A stretch of DNA of 64,000 bases from Hymenobacter gelipurpurascens (GCF_900187375.1 NZ_FYEW01000001.1:1426001-1490000); one strand, 5' to 3'; positions 20,132 to 29,122 are shown, counted from the stretch's first letter. Numbers and translations: made by a program. The notes: a model not told the origin generated them from the letters alone.

Positions 20132-20763
20132 GAGGTGAAGGGTTAGAAGCTTTGAGAAGGGTCAATCAGGTACGTACCTCGTACTGTTGATCCATTCGAC
20201 GACGCTTATAGCGTTTGGAAGCCGCAGGGTTGGCTTCATCCTCATTTTATTTCACCAATTTTTCTCCTACACGCTCCGTTCGCTTTTCCTGACTACATAA
20301 GGCTGCCAAGCCTTATCCACTACTGGTTCTACTGGCTGACCTCAGCAGCAGTGCGGATTATTCTCTCTTACTGCCTGTGAGTGTGAAGCAAGCTAACAGC
20401 GGCCTGCGATGCACGAAAGCGTTTCGACGAACTTCGTATATGTTCAAGCCAAGCTACACCAGTTAGAAAAGGAAATGCAGACATTCATAGACACTGAGTA
20501 ACCCTGGCTGTGACCAAAGCTGAGTGAGACATCAGCCAGTTGGCTACTTGCGCCACATATTACCTTACCGCCTAAGCTGATATGGACGTTACTCAGTTAG
20601 TAGACTTATTTGAGCAGTTGGTAAAAGCCACGCCGGAATAAGCCAAATGGATAGTTTCGGCTAAAACCAAAGTCATTTTACTTACTCTACCCAGTAAGGG
20701 CGTTCAAGAGGATTAATATGAGCAAATGCTAATCAAATCAGCGCATCCAAACTCTGCCGATCA
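20132..20763. other. Gene-poor stretch at the left edge of the metal island
   Basis: No gene is convincing. Two tiny open frames, MHESVSTNFVYVQAKLHQ... (20409-20501, 30 codons) and MDVTQLVDLFEQLVKATPE (20582-20641), are too short to support. The sequence is lower in GC than the surroundings and appears to be decayed coding DNA. Confidence 0.4.
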
Positions 20764-20898
20764 TGGCTGTGCGCGGAGGTCTGCAAGGCCTGCGGTGACG
20801 AGTGCGAGAAGCATGGTGCCCACATGCAGCATTGCCAAGAATGTGCCGACGCTTGCCGCCGTTGCGAGGAGGCATGTCGCCAGCCTATGGCTGCGTAA
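20764..20898 (+). pseudogene. Four-helix-bundle copper-binding protein (DUF326/Csp-like), C-terminal remnant
   Basis: The frame from 20767 to the TAA at 20896-20898 encodes 43 residues with the cysteine ladder of DUF326 copper-storage-like proteins: LCAEVCKACGDECEKH, HMQHCQECADACRRCEEACR, then QPMAA. Full proteins have about 105-130 residues. No start codon is in frame, and a TGA lies at 20719-20721, so only the last helices survive. A different frame through the same DNA gives a 90-codon reading without any family features, which I reject. Confidence 0.78.
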
Positions 20899-21027
20899 AG
20901 CAAAGGGTTCTCGCACCACTATGAAAGCCTGTCTGCTGCCTGGGAGACGGGCTTTCTCGTGTGCGCGAAGCTACAAATCATGCAAACCCCCGGCTTAATT
21001 CTGTACCCGTTTCGGTGCACAGGCCGC

Positions 21028-21035
21028 TACTTTTG
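21028..21035 (+). promoter_or_regulatory. -7 promoter element for the HMA-domain gene
   Basis: TACTTTTG is a full match to TAnnTTTG, 52 bases before the ATG at 21087. No TTTG-type -33 element is clear. Confidence 0.5.
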
Positions 21036-21086
21036 GGTGTTTACAAATCGAACCCGCCCGCTACGGGCTTCTTAGCTTCGCTTCTC

Positions 21087-21293
21087 ATGAAAAAGCACCA
21101 TTTCAATACCAATATTAACCGCGGCAGCTGCATCCGCGCTGTGACTCCCACCCTCAACGGCGAGAAAGCCATTGCCTCCTGGCAGGTGGATACGGCTAAC
21201 CCGAACAAGGTGCTGACCGTGACAGGCGATGTAACGGAAGAGCAGGTGCTGGCGCTAGTCGAAGATGCGGGCTTCAAAGCTCAAAAAGCGTAG
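21087..21293 (+). CDS. Heavy-metal-associated (HMA) domain protein, degenerate metal site
   Basis: This 68-residue protein is a single HMA ferredoxin-like domain of the Bacteroidota type (FNTNIN start, VTPTLNGEKAIASWQVDTAN, KVLTVTGDVTEEQVLALVEDAGF). In relatives the metal loop is NINCxxC; here residue 12 is Arg, giving NINRGSC with only Cys15. It may therefore bind metal poorly, or only as a dimer. The ATG at 21087 gives the standard domain. It is preceded by a -7 element and followed by a terminator, so it is monocistronic beside the metal-efflux genes. Confidence 0.85.
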   Translation: MKKHHFNTNINRGSCIRAVTPTLNGEKAIASWQVDTANPNKVLTVTGDVTEEQVLALVEDAGFKAQKA

Positions 21294-21324
21294 TCATCCT
21301 ACTGGTACCAACCAGCACCTCTAA

Positions 21325-21374
21325 ACAAGTCCCGGTTCATAAGCAGGTGTTTACCGCTTTGAGCCGGGACTTGT
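21325..21374 (+). terminator. Rho-independent terminator after HMA gene
   Basis: ACAAGTCCCGG (21325-21335) pairs with CCGGGACTTGT (21364-21374) around a 28-base loop, followed by GTTGT. It lies between the HMA gene and the DUF6660 gene. Confidence 0.7.
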
Positions 21375-21487
21375 GTTGTACTAACCAGCCTATGCCGATG
21401 GCTCTAGTGTTTGAATAAGTCACGAGTTACAATTAGAGAACCTTTGCCTCCTGCAACTGGTAGAAGCACCGAGCCTGCGGTTTTGAG

Positions 21488-21495
21488 TACCTTTG
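21488..21495 (+). promoter_or_regulatory. -7 promoter element 5 bases before the DUF6660 start codon
   Basis: TACCTTTG at 21488-21495 matches TAnnTTTG. The ATG at 21501 lies where transcription would normally begin, so the message may be leaderless or nearly so. An alternative -7-like AACCTTTG lies at 21439-21446. Confidence 0.5.
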
Positions 21496-21500
21496 TCCTA

Positions 21501-21830
21501 ATGCGTTTCCTGTCTCTATTCTTCGCCTTCTACTTCGCCTGCCTGTCGACGCTGACCTGTGCCGATGAAGTGACCGTGTGCCAGGACCAAACGCAAACCA
21601 TCGTCGCCGCTACTACGCATGCGGATTGTGGCGCAGCAGACGTAGGGGACTGGTGCTCTCCCTTGTGCCAGTGTCATTGCTGTGGTGGAGCGGTAGCACC
21701 ACTCCCTTCCCTGGCCACGCCCGCCTCGGAAAACGCACTAGAATGGGGTTCTTCTGAGCGCCATGCGCATTCCATTGCCGCTGCCCCGACCCGGGCACCC
21801 TCCGTCGTGTGGCAGCCGCCACGGGCCTAA
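21501..21830 (+). CDS. DUF6660-like exported cysteine-rich protein
   Basis: This 109-residue protein has a signal peptide (RFLSLFFAFYFACLSTLTCAD) and a compact cysteine cluster CSPLCQCHCCGG, the hallmark of the small DUF6660 family found directly upstream of CzcA/CusA genes in Bacteroidota. It may bind metal in the periplasm; the family has no proven function. The ATG at 21501 starts the signal peptide; longer in-frame starts run through the promoter. It is followed by the efflux pump gene after 182 bases. Confidence 0.75.
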   Translation: MRFLSLFFAFYFACLSTLTCADEVTVCQDQTQTIVAATTHADCGAADVGDWCSPLCQCHCCGGAVAPLPSLATPASENALEWGSSERHAHSIAAAPTRAPSVVWQPPRA

Positions 21831-22012
21831 CCCTTCCTCCTATTTCCTGCTGAGTACTCTGTAGGCTGTCCGCTGCTGTAAGCACCGGGGCGGCCGCCTT
21901 ATGGGCGCATTGCGTCCAGGTAGAAGTACTTACCGTGCTGTTTCCGCCTGTGTTGCCGGAACCGCCGGCCACGCAGGGCTCACGGAAGCGTTAGACCTAA
22001 CCCCAGCGACGG

Positions 22013-25000
22013 ATGTTCGACCGGCTGATTCATTTTTCCATTCACAACAAGCTTATTATCGGGTTGCTCACCCTGGCGCTGATTGCCTGGGGCAGCTACT
22101 CGCTAAGCCGGCTACCGATTGACGCGGTACCCGACATCACCACCAACCAGGTCGTCGTTTACACGGTGGCCCCCTCCCTGGCAGCCAGCGACATCGAGCG
22201 CCTGGTCTCTTTCCCCGTGGAGCAAAGCCTGGCCACCATTCCGGGCCGCGAGGAAGTGCGTTCCTTCTCCCGATTTGGTCTCTCGGTGGTCACTATCGTC
22301 TTTGAGGACAAGATTGACATCTACTGGGCGCGCCAGCAGGTGGGAGAGCGCCTGCGGGAAGCTGAAAGCCAGATTCCTGCCAGCATCGGTCGGCCCGAAA
22401 TGGCCCCGGTCAGTACTGGCTTGGGTGAAATCTACCAGTACGTGGTACGCACTAAACCCGGCTATGAGAAGAAGTACGACGCCCGTGAACTGCGTACGAT
22501 TCAGGACTGGATTGTGCGTCGGCAACTACTGGGTACACCCGGTGTGGCCGACGTGGCCAGCTTCGGCGGGGAGCTCAAACAGTTTGAAATCCGGCTGGAT
22601 CCTACGCGGCTACGCTCACTGGGGGTAACCACCGAGCAAGTCTTCCAAGCTGTGTCGCGCAACAACCAGAACGCGGGCGGTGCCTACCTCGACCAAAAGC
22701 CTACGGCCTACTATATCCGCACCGAAGGGTTGGCGGAGAACACTGCCGACTTGGGCAACATCGTCGTGCGTACAACCCAAGGGGGTATGCCCGTGCTGGT
22801 GCGCGACGTAGCCGACGTACGCCTGGGATCTGCCGTGCGCTATGGAGCCATGACCCGTAACGCAGAGGGAGAGGTGACCGGTGGCCTCGTGCTAATGCTC
22901 AAAGGGGCTAATGCCAACGACGTCATTAAGGACGTGAAAGCGCGCATGGCAACCGTGCGCAAGTCCTTGCCGGAAGGGGTGACCATCGACGTGTACCTGG
23001 ACCGCTCCGACCTAGTGGGCCGCGCCATCAGCACCGTACAGACCAACCTGATCGAGGGGGCACTGATTGTTCTGTTTGTGCTGATCCTCTTCCTCGGTAA
23101 CTGGCGAGCGGGTCTTGTCGTGGCGTCCGTGATACCGCTGGCCATGCTCTTCGCTATCAGCCTGATGCGCCTGTTTGGGGTGTCCGGCAACCTACTCTCA
23201 CTGGGAGCGATTGACTTCGGCCTCGTCGTAGACGGAGCCGTGATTATCGTCGAGGCCATCGTCCACCGCTTGCACGGGGGGCAGCTCCAGGTGCCGGGAA
23301 ACCGGCTTACCAGTGCGCAGATGAACGAGGAAACCTACCACGCCGCCAGCAAAATCCGCTCTTCGGCCGCGTTCGGGGAAATCATTATCCTGATTGTGTA
23401 CCTGCCCCTGCTGGCGCTGGCCGGTATCGAGGGGAAGATGTTCCGTCCTATGGCGGAGACTGTTGCCTTTGCTATTCTGGGTGCCTTCCTTCTCTCGCTC
23501 ACCTACGTGCCCATGATGTCGGCGCTCGCCCTAAGCCGCTCGACTGAGCCAAAGCGCAACATATCGGATCGGATGATGAGCTGGCTTGAAGCGCGCTACC
23601 GCCCGGTGCTCGAATGGGCGCTACGCCGAAAGGCGATAGTGCTTACGGCGGCACTGGTCCTGTTTGGTGGCGCGCTCCTGCTGTTTCGCACCCTGGGCGG
23701 GGAGTTCATTCCCCAACTTGCGGAAGGTGACTTTGCGGTGGAAACCCGCACCCTGGCCGGTTCGTCGCTGAGCTACACGGTGGAAAAAAGCCAGCAGGCA
23801 GCCGCCATCCTACAGAAGCAGTTTCCTGAGGTAAAGGAGGTGGTCACCAAAATCGGTTCGGCTGAAATCCCTACGGACCCAATGGGAGTGGAAGCGGCCG
23901 ACATCATGGTGATTTTAGAAAAGGATCAGCGCAAGTGGACCTCGGCTAAAACACAGGAAAAACTGGCCGAGAAAATGGCAGAAGCCCTAAGCGTCATTCC
24001 GGGGGTTACCTTCGGCTTCCAGCAACCCATCCAGATGCGCTTCAACGAGCTCATCAGTGGGGCCAAGCAGGACGTGGTACTCAAAATCTATGGCGAGGAT
24101 CTGCAACAACTCGCTTCCTACGCCGAGCGGGCGGCCCGCCTAGTACGCCAGGTCGAAGGGGCGGAGGATGTGTACGTGGAGCAGGTCACGGGCCTACCCC
24201 AGATCGTGGTCAAGCTGGATCGCAACCGGCTGGCTCGCTTCGGCCTCAACGCGGACGATGTAAACCGCACCGTCCAAACCGCCTTTGCCGGCCAGACCGC
24301 CGGGCAACTCTTCGAGCAGGAGCGACGCTTCGACGTGGTGCTGCGCCTGGCCCCGGAACTGCGCCAGAACATCGGCAACGTACGCCAGCTGCTGATAGCC
24401 ACGCCGGCCGGCGAGCAGATTCCGCTGGAGCAGGTAGCGTCGGTGGATCTGCGGGAAGGACCCAACCAGATTCAGCGCGACGATGCCAAACGCCGGATCA
24501 CGGTGGCCTTCAACGTGCGCGGCCGCGACGTAGAGAGTGTGGTGACGGAGCTGCAAGGTAAAGTCGATACTCAACTCCAGCTGGCTCCCGGCTACTACAC
24601 CACCTACGGCGGGCAGTTCGAGAACCTACGCCAGGCTACCGAGCGCCTGAGCATTGCGGTGCCCGTGGCTCTGCTGCTCATCTTCGTGCTGCTGTTCTTC
24701 ACCTTCCAATCGTTTAAGCAGTCGGTGATGATTTTCACGGCCATTCCTCTTTCGGCTATTGGTGGGGTGCTGGCGCTGTGGTTGCGGGGTATGCCTTTCA
24801 GTATCTCGGCCGGAGTCGGGTTCATTGCCCTTTTCGGAGTAGCAGTACTCAACGGCATCGTACTCATTGGCTACTTCAACCAGCTCAAGGAGGAAGGCCG
24901 CACGGACCTGTATCAGCGCATTTTGGAAGGCACGCAGGTTCGCCTGAGACCCGTGCTCATGACGGCTACCGTCGCCTCACTGGGCTTTCTACCCATGGCG

Positions 25001-26416
25001 CTGTCCACCTCGGCCGGAGCGGAAGTGCAGCGTCCTCTGGCTACCGTCGTGATTGGCGGTCTGGTCACGGCGACACTACTGACCTTGCTTGTGCTGCCGG
25101 TGCTCTACGCCTGGTCTGAACGCAAAGCAACACCCATTAAGGAGCCCGTAACCTCCCGTCCCTTGCCCGTTTCGGTACTGCTCCTGGGGTTAGGACTGAG
25201 CGCAATGGTAGGGAGCACACCAGCTTACGCGCAGGGGCCGCTTACCTCCACCCAAGCGGTAGGACAAGCGTTGCAGGCCAACGGCACGGTGCAGGTAGCG
25301 CAACGCTCTCTACAGGCGCAGCAAGCCTTGCGACGCACTTCCTTTGACGTGGGGCGTACCACCGTGCTGGGTACCTACGGACAAGTTAACTCTCCCCTGT
25401 CAGACAACGTGCTGAGCATCGGCCAGACGGTGGCCCTGCCGGGGTACTACAAAGCCCAGGCGGGGCTGAATCAAGCGCAGATTAGTGGCCGGGAGCAGCA
25501 GCTCGCCCAGGTGCAGGCAGAGGTGCGCCGGCAGGTACGACGCAGCTATGAGCAGGCGGTATACGCCCGTCATCGTCTGCGCACCCTACGCGGGCAGGAC
25601 AGCATCTACCGAGAGTTTCTACGCTCCGCGCAACTCCGCTTCAAAACCGGCGAAGCCGCCCGCCTGGAGCCTGCCAACGCCTTGATTCAGCAAGGCGAAA
25701 CGCAGAACCTGCTTACCCAGTCCCGAGCGGATTATGCTATTGCCCAGCGTCAGCTGCAGGCTCTGCTGCAAACGTCACAGCCCGTGGCCATCGCCGACAG
25801 TACCTTGCGTCTGCTACCCACTCCCCTTGTCTCGACGGACACGACCCTGATGGCTCTCACCCCCCAGGCGCGGGTACTGCAGCAGCAGATCGCTGAGCGT
25901 CGGGCGGAAACGAAGGTAGAGCAAGCGCAAGGCCTTCCTCACGTCACGGTGGGCTACACCAACCAGTCGCTTCGTGGTACTTACGAAGTGGATGGAAGTG
26001 CCACCACCTATGGGGTAAAAGACCGTTTCCAGAGCGTGGAGGCCGGAGTCGCGATTCCCTTGCTGCGTGGCCCTCAAAAGGCGCGGGTGCAGGCCGCTCA
26101 GCTGCAGGAGCAGGTCGCCACGGCCTCCTACCAGCGCTACCAGGCGGAAGTAGCCAGTCAGTTGGACGAGTTAAACCTTCGCCTGCAGGAGCAACGGCAG
26201 CGAGTGCAGTTTTATGAGCAGACCGGATTACCGCAAGCTGCCGTCATCGTCCGGCTCAGCCAGCGCGCCTACAAGGCCGGCGAAACGACCTACTCCGAGC
26301 TGCTGCTTAATCTGGAGCGAGCCCTGAGCGTGCGCACCGCCTACCTGGACGCTGTGCTGCAGCACAATCAAACTGTTATCGACCTGGACTACCTGCTCGG
26401 CGCTACCGCCCAGTAA
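22013..26416 (+). CDS. CzcA/CusA-type heavy-metal RND pump fused to a TolC-like outer-membrane factor
   Basis: This 1467-residue protein joins two parts of a tripartite efflux machine. Residues 1 to about 1040 are an HME-RND proton antiporter with 12 membrane helices; the proton-relay segment GAIDFGLVVDGAVIIVEAIV carries the Asp/Asp/Glu set of CzcA-type divalent-metal pumps. Residues about 1050-1075 form another hydrophobic segment ending in AYAQ, like a signal peptide, and residues 1080-1467 are an outer-membrane-factor domain (QAVGQALQANGTVQVAQRSL; RAYKAGETTYSELLLNLERA). Such fusions occur in Bacteroidota. The adaptor gene follows after 28 bases. Cargo is probably Zn, Co, Ni or Cd (inference); Cu/Ag is not excluded. 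Confidence 0.94.
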   Translation: MFDRLIHFSIHNKLIIGLLTLALIAWGSYSLSRLPIDAVPDITTNQVVVYTVAPSLAASDIERLVSFPVEQSLATIPGREEVRSFSRFGLSVVTIVFEDKIDIYWARQQVGERLREAESQIPASIGRPEMAPVSTGLGEIYQYVVRTKPGYEKKYDARELRTIQDWIVRRQLLGTPGVADVASFGGELKQFEIRLDPTRLRSLGVTTEQVFQAVSRNNQNAGGAYLDQKPTAYYIRTEGLAENTADLGNIVVRTTQGGMPVLVRDVADVRLGSAVRYGAMTRNAEGEVTGGLVLMLKGANANDVIKDVKARMATVRKSLPEGVTIDVYLDRSDLVGRAISTVQTNLIEGALIVLFVLILFLGNWRAGLVVASVIPLAMLFAISLMRLFGVSGNLLSLGAIDFGLVVDGAVIIVEAIVHRLHGGQLQVPGNRLTSAQMNEETYHAASKIRSSAAFGEIIILIVYLPLLALAGIEGKMFRPMAETVAFAILGAFLLSLTYVPMMSALALSRSTEPKRNISDRMMSWLEARYRPVLEWALRRKAIVLTAALVLFGGALLLFRTLGGEFIPQLAEGDFAVETRTLAGSSLSYTVEKSQQAAAILQKQFPEVKEVVTKIGSAEIPTDPMGVEAADIMVILEKDQRKWTSAKTQEKLAEKMAEALSVIPGVTFGFQQPIQMRFNELISGAKQDVVLKIYGEDLQQLASYAERAARLVRQVEGAEDVYVEQVTGLPQIVVKLDRNRLARFGLNADDVNRTVQTAFAGQTAGQLFEQERRFDVVLRLAPELRQNIGNVRQLLIATPAGEQIPLEQVASVDLREGPNQIQRDDAKRRITVAFNVRGRDVESVVTELQGKVDTQLQLAPGYYTTYGGQFENLRQATERLSIAVPVALLLIFVLLFFTFQSFKQSVMIFTAIPLSAIGGVLALWLRGMPFSISAGVGFIALFGVAVLNGIVLIGYFNQLKEEGRTDLYQRILEGTQVRLRPVLMTATVASLGFLPMALSTSAGAEVQRPLATVVIGGLVTATLLTLLVLPVLYAWSERKATPIKEPVTSRPLPVSVLLLGLGLSAMVGSTPAYAQGPLTSTQAVGQALQANGTVQVAQRSLQAQQALRRTSFDVGRTTVLGTYGQVNSPLSDNVLSIGQTVALPGYYKAQAGLNQAQISGREQQLAQVQAEVRRQVRRSYEQAVYARHRLRTLRGQDSIYREFLRSAQLRFKTGEAARLEPANALIQQGETQNLLTQSRADYAIAQRQLQALLQTSQPVAIADSTLRLLPTPLVSTDTTLMALTPQARVLQQQIAERRAETKVEQAQGLPHVTVGYTNQSLRGTYEVDGSATTYGVKDRFQSVEAGVAIPLLRGPQKARVQAAQLQEQVATASYQRYQAEVASQLDELNLRLQEQRQRVQFYEQTGLPQAAVIVRLSQRAYKAGETTYSELLLNLERALSVRTAYLDAVLQHNQTVIDLDYLLGATAQ

Positions 26417-26444
26417 GAGTACTCCACTTCTTGACCCCGAACCC

Positions 26445-27617
26445 ATGCATAAGATTGCCTACCTGGTGCTGCTTGTGAGCCTGACTATGGCCAGCTGCAC
26501 CAAGAACAACGAGAAAGAAACGGCCGAAGCCACCGAGACAGCCGCGGCAGCGGAGGGTGAGGAAGCAGAGGAACCTTCCGATATGGTTACTCTTTCACCT
26601 GCCGAGCAGCAAGCGGCAGGTATTCAGACCGGCCGCATTGCTGCCCGGCCCATGGGAGCAGGGCTTGCCGTAACGGGTACGCTGGACGTGCCCCCGGAAA
26701 GCGCCGTCTCCATTACCGCCCCACTTGGGGGCTTCGTGGAGAATACGGAGTTGCTGCAAGGCACCCGCGTACGCAAGGGGGAGGTGCTGGCCACCATCCG
26801 TAATCCGGAGTTCGTGACGCTACAGCAAGATTACCTGGAAACCCGCGCCCGGTTGGAATACGCCCGCACGGAGCTGGCGCGGCAGAAAGAGCTGTACGAG
26901 CAGGAAGTTGCCCCCCAGAAGAACTATCAGCGCGCCCAGGCCGACTATAATGCTCTGCAGGTGCAAACCAATGCCCAAGCCACCCGTTTGCGGCTGGCAG
27001 GCTTACCCGTTGGAGGACGGATCGTCACCACCGCCAGCTTACGGGCTCCCCGAGCCGGCTTTGTACGCGCCGTGAACGTGACGGTAGGACAGGCGGTGAC
27101 CGCCACGGATGCGCTGTTTGAAATTGTGGACCCAGAGCATTTGCACGTCGAGCTCACCGTCTTCGAGCGCGACGTAGCCCGCGTACAAAAGGGGCAGTTG
27201 ATCCGATTCACACTGGCCAGTGACTCTACCGGCTCCCGCCGGGAACGTACCGCCCACGTGTACTTGGTCGGCAAAGCCATCGGCGAGGACCGCACCGTGC
27301 GCGTGCACGGTCATCTCGATCAGGAAAACGACCCTTCCCTGCTGCCAGGCCTCTACGTGCGGGCCACGATTGAAACCGGCCGTACGAACGCGCCTACGCT
27401 GCCAGATGCTGCCCTAGTACGCTTTGAGGGCAAAAACTACGCCTACGCCGTGGAAGCGTCGGGTCGCTACCGGATGGTGCCAGTCACGCTGGGTCGTAGC
27501 GAGGACAACTTCACGGAAGTCACCTTGCCCGAAGCCGTGCCGGCAACCACTACGTTCGTCACGACGGGAGCCTACTCGTTGCTGGCCAAGATGAAAAACG
27601 CCGAAGAGGAAGAGTAA
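26445..27617 (+). CDS. HME-RND periplasmic adaptor subunit (CusB/CzcB-like) lipoprotein
   Basis: This 390-residue membrane fusion protein has a lipobox ending at Cys18 (SLTMASC) and an acidic linker rich in Glu/Ala (residues 22-45). Barrel-sandwich halves flank a coiled-coil hairpin (LETRARLEYARTELARQKEL), followed by a beta-barrel and C-terminal membrane-proximal domain. It would bridge the RND pump to the outer-membrane factor, here fused to the pump. Second gene of the operon; YnfA starts 13 bases after its stop. Confidence 0.94.
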   Translation: MHKIAYLVLLVSLTMASCTKNNEKETAEATETAAAAEGEEAEEPSDMVTLSPAEQQAAGIQTGRIAARPMGAGLAVTGTLDVPPESAVSITAPLGGFVENTELLQGTRVRKGEVLATIRNPEFVTLQQDYLETRARLEYARTELARQKELYEQEVAPQKNYQRAQADYNALQVQTNAQATRLRLAGLPVGGRIVTTASLRAPRAGFVRAVNVTVGQAVTATDALFEIVDPEHLHVELTVFERDVARVQKGQLIRFTLASDSTGSRRERTAHVYLVGKAIGEDRTVRVHGHLDQENDPSLLPGLYVRATIETGRTNAPTLPDAALVRFEGKNYAYAVEASGRYRMVPVTLGRSEDNFTEVTLPEAVPATTTFVTTGAYSLLAKMKNAEEEE

Positions 27618-27630
27618 CCCAACCTGCCTT

Positions 27631-27963
27631 ATGCTTTTGATCCTCAAGCCCCTATTAGTATACTTCTTAGCCGGCCTCTGCGAAATCGGCGGAGGTTACC
27701 TCATGTGGCAGTGGCTCAAGGCAGACCGACCCAGCTGGATGGGCGCGGCCGGAGCGATCCTGCTGCTGCTCTACGGGTGGGTGGCCACCTGGCAGCTCAC
27801 TTCCTTCGGCAAAACCTACGCCGTATACGGCGGCATTTTTATCGTTATGTCCATTGCGTGGGCATGGTATTTCGACGGCTTCCGCCCCGACCGTTTTGAC
27901 ATCATCGGCGGCATTGTCTGCTTCGTGGGCATCGGCATCATCCTGTTCTGGCCCCGATCCTAA
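27631..27963 (+). CDS. YnfA family membrane protein
   Basis: This 110-residue protein has four hydrophobic helices and the YnfA signature AGLCEIGGGYLMWQWLK, with GKTYAVYGGIFIVMSIAWAW and IIGGIVCFVGIGII. YnfA is an SMR-like small transporter of uncertain substrate, often carried in metal-resistance operons. It lies 13 bases after the adaptor gene and 39 bases before the Fur-family gene. Confidence 0.94.
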   Translation: MLLILKPLLVYFLAGLCEIGGGYLMWQWLKADRPSWMGAAGAILLLLYGWVATWQLTSFGKTYAVYGGIFIVMSIAWAWYFDGFRPDRFDIIGGIVCFVGIGIILFWPRS

Positions 27964-28002
27964 TAACAAGGTGCCTATCCGCTCCACTCAACCGCTCTCG
28001 CT

Positions 28003-28425
28003 ATGGTTCATCCGCTCGAAGACACGCTCATCGCTAAGCAGATTACACCTACGCCCATGCGCCTGCTCGTGCTGGAGGTGCTGCAGCGGCACCCCGCCGC
28101 GCTCAGTCTGGCCGACGTGGAACAACTGCTGGGACATGCGGATCGCATAACGGTGCACCGCACGCTGAAAACCTTCACCGAGAAGGGACTCGTGCACCGC
28201 ATCGAGGATGGCAGCGGAGCCGTCAAGTTTGCCCTGTGTGAGCCCGGCTGCACTCCGGAGTACCACCAGGATCTACACGTACATTTCTTCTGTACCCGCT
28301 GCCGGGAAACGTCCTGCCTGCCGACAGTAGCCGTGCCTGCTATTGCCTTGCCGAGAGCGTACCAAGTACAGGAAACCAGTCTGGTAATGAAGGGTCTGTG
28401 CGGGAACTGCTCCAGCACCAGTTGA
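28003..28425 (+). CDS. Fur-family transcriptional regulator
   Basis: This 140-residue regulator of the Fur/Zur type has an N-terminal winged helix (TPTPMRLLVLEVLQRHPAAL; ADRITVHRTLKTFTEKGLVH), a hinge and a C-terminal dimerisation domain. Metal-binding motifs are HQDLHVHFFCTRCRE and CGNC, giving two CxxC pairs for structural zinc. It would repress metal-responsive genes. Five bases after its stop begins a 17-bp perfect inverted repeat, its probable operator. The effector metal is likely Zn, from the neighbouring Zn/Cd ATPase (inference). Confidence 0.92.
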   Translation: MVHPLEDTLIAKQITPTPMRLLVLEVLQRHPAALSLADVEQLLGHADRITVHRTLKTFTEKGLVHRIEDGSGAVKFALCEPGCTPEYHQDLHVHFFCTRCRETSCLPTVAVPAIALPRAYQVQETSLVMKGLCGNCSSTS

Positions 28426-28429
28426 AACT

Positions 28430-28446
28430 ATGCAATAGCATTGCAT
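28430..28446 (+). promoter_or_regulatory. 17-bp inverted repeat, candidate Fur/Zur-family operator
   Basis: ATGCAAT-AGC-ATTGCAT is a perfect 7-3-7 inverted repeat located between the Fur-family gene (stop at 28425) and the NicO-like gene (28508). A weak -7-like GAGGTTTG lies just downstream near 28460. The layout fits a metalloregulator site. I found no second perfect copy in the island. Confidence 0.5.
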
Positions 28447-28507
28447 CGCCCAGCGAGCGAGGTTTGTCTTCTCAAACGGCGGTGCTCACCTCTGACACCT
28501 CTACTCC

Positions 28508-29122
28508 ATGGTTGAACTTCTCACGGGTGCCCTTGTGCTCAGTCTGCTCCACGCTGCTATTCCTAACCATTGGGCTCCCGTACTGGCGGTGTCGCGGGCG
28601 GAGAACTGGACGTTGCGCCGGGCGGTAGGAGTCACAATGGTGGCCGGTCTGGCACACGTGCTGAGCACCGTCGGCATCGGCCTAGCACTGGGTCTGCTGG
28701 GGTGGCGTCTGTCCGCTCGTTTTGAGCAGGTTGCCGGCTGGGCAGCACCTGTGCTACTCATCAGCATTGGGCTGCTCTACGCTTTCTCTGGACCAGGTCA
28801 CGCGCACCCCAACCCACGGCCTATAAGCCGACGTAGCCCGCGTCGGCAGGTAGTGGTGGGGTTAGCCGCTACGATGTTCCTGGCTCCCTGCCTGGAAATT
28901 CAAACCTTCTTCCTGGCGGCTGGTACGCACGGCCCGGTAGCCTTAGCGCTGCTCATGACGCTATACCTGCTGACCTCCGTGACAGCCATGTGCGCGCTGG
29001 TAGCACTGGCCCACCGCAGTCTGACTCGTCTCAATCTGGACGGCCTGACCCACCACGGGCGACGTGTAACGGGCGCGGTACTCGTACTCGTCGGCATTGC
29101 CAGCTTTTTCGTGGAGTGGTGA
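28508..29122 (+). CDS. NicO/RcnA-like or TauE/SafE-like membrane transporter
   Basis: This 204-residue inner-membrane protein has about six hydrophobic helices. The first contains HAAIPNHWAPV, a His-bearing segment typical of NicO/RcnA and UreH-like metal transporters, and the loop after the third helix is His-containing (GPGHAHPNPR). Related small proteins are also labelled TauE/SafE-like sulfite exporters, so the substrate is unsure. Its place between a Fur-family operator and a Zn/Cd ATPase supports metal transport. Confidence 0.75.
   Translation: MVELLTGALVLSLLHAAIPNHWAPVLAVSRAENWTLRRAVGVTMVAGLAHVLSTVGIGLALGLLGWRLSARFEQVAGWAAPVLLISIGLLYAFSGPGHAHPNPRPISRRSPRRQVVVGLAATMFLAPCLEIQTFFLAAGTHGPVALALLMTLYLLTSVTAMCALVALAHRSLTRLNLDGLTHHGRRVTGAVLVLVGIASFFVEW

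Noticed and set aside
20726..20998. A 90-codon plus-strand frame
   Set aside because: The conserved cysteine-rich protein is read in another frame over the same bases, so this frame is a shadow of the DUF326 remnant.
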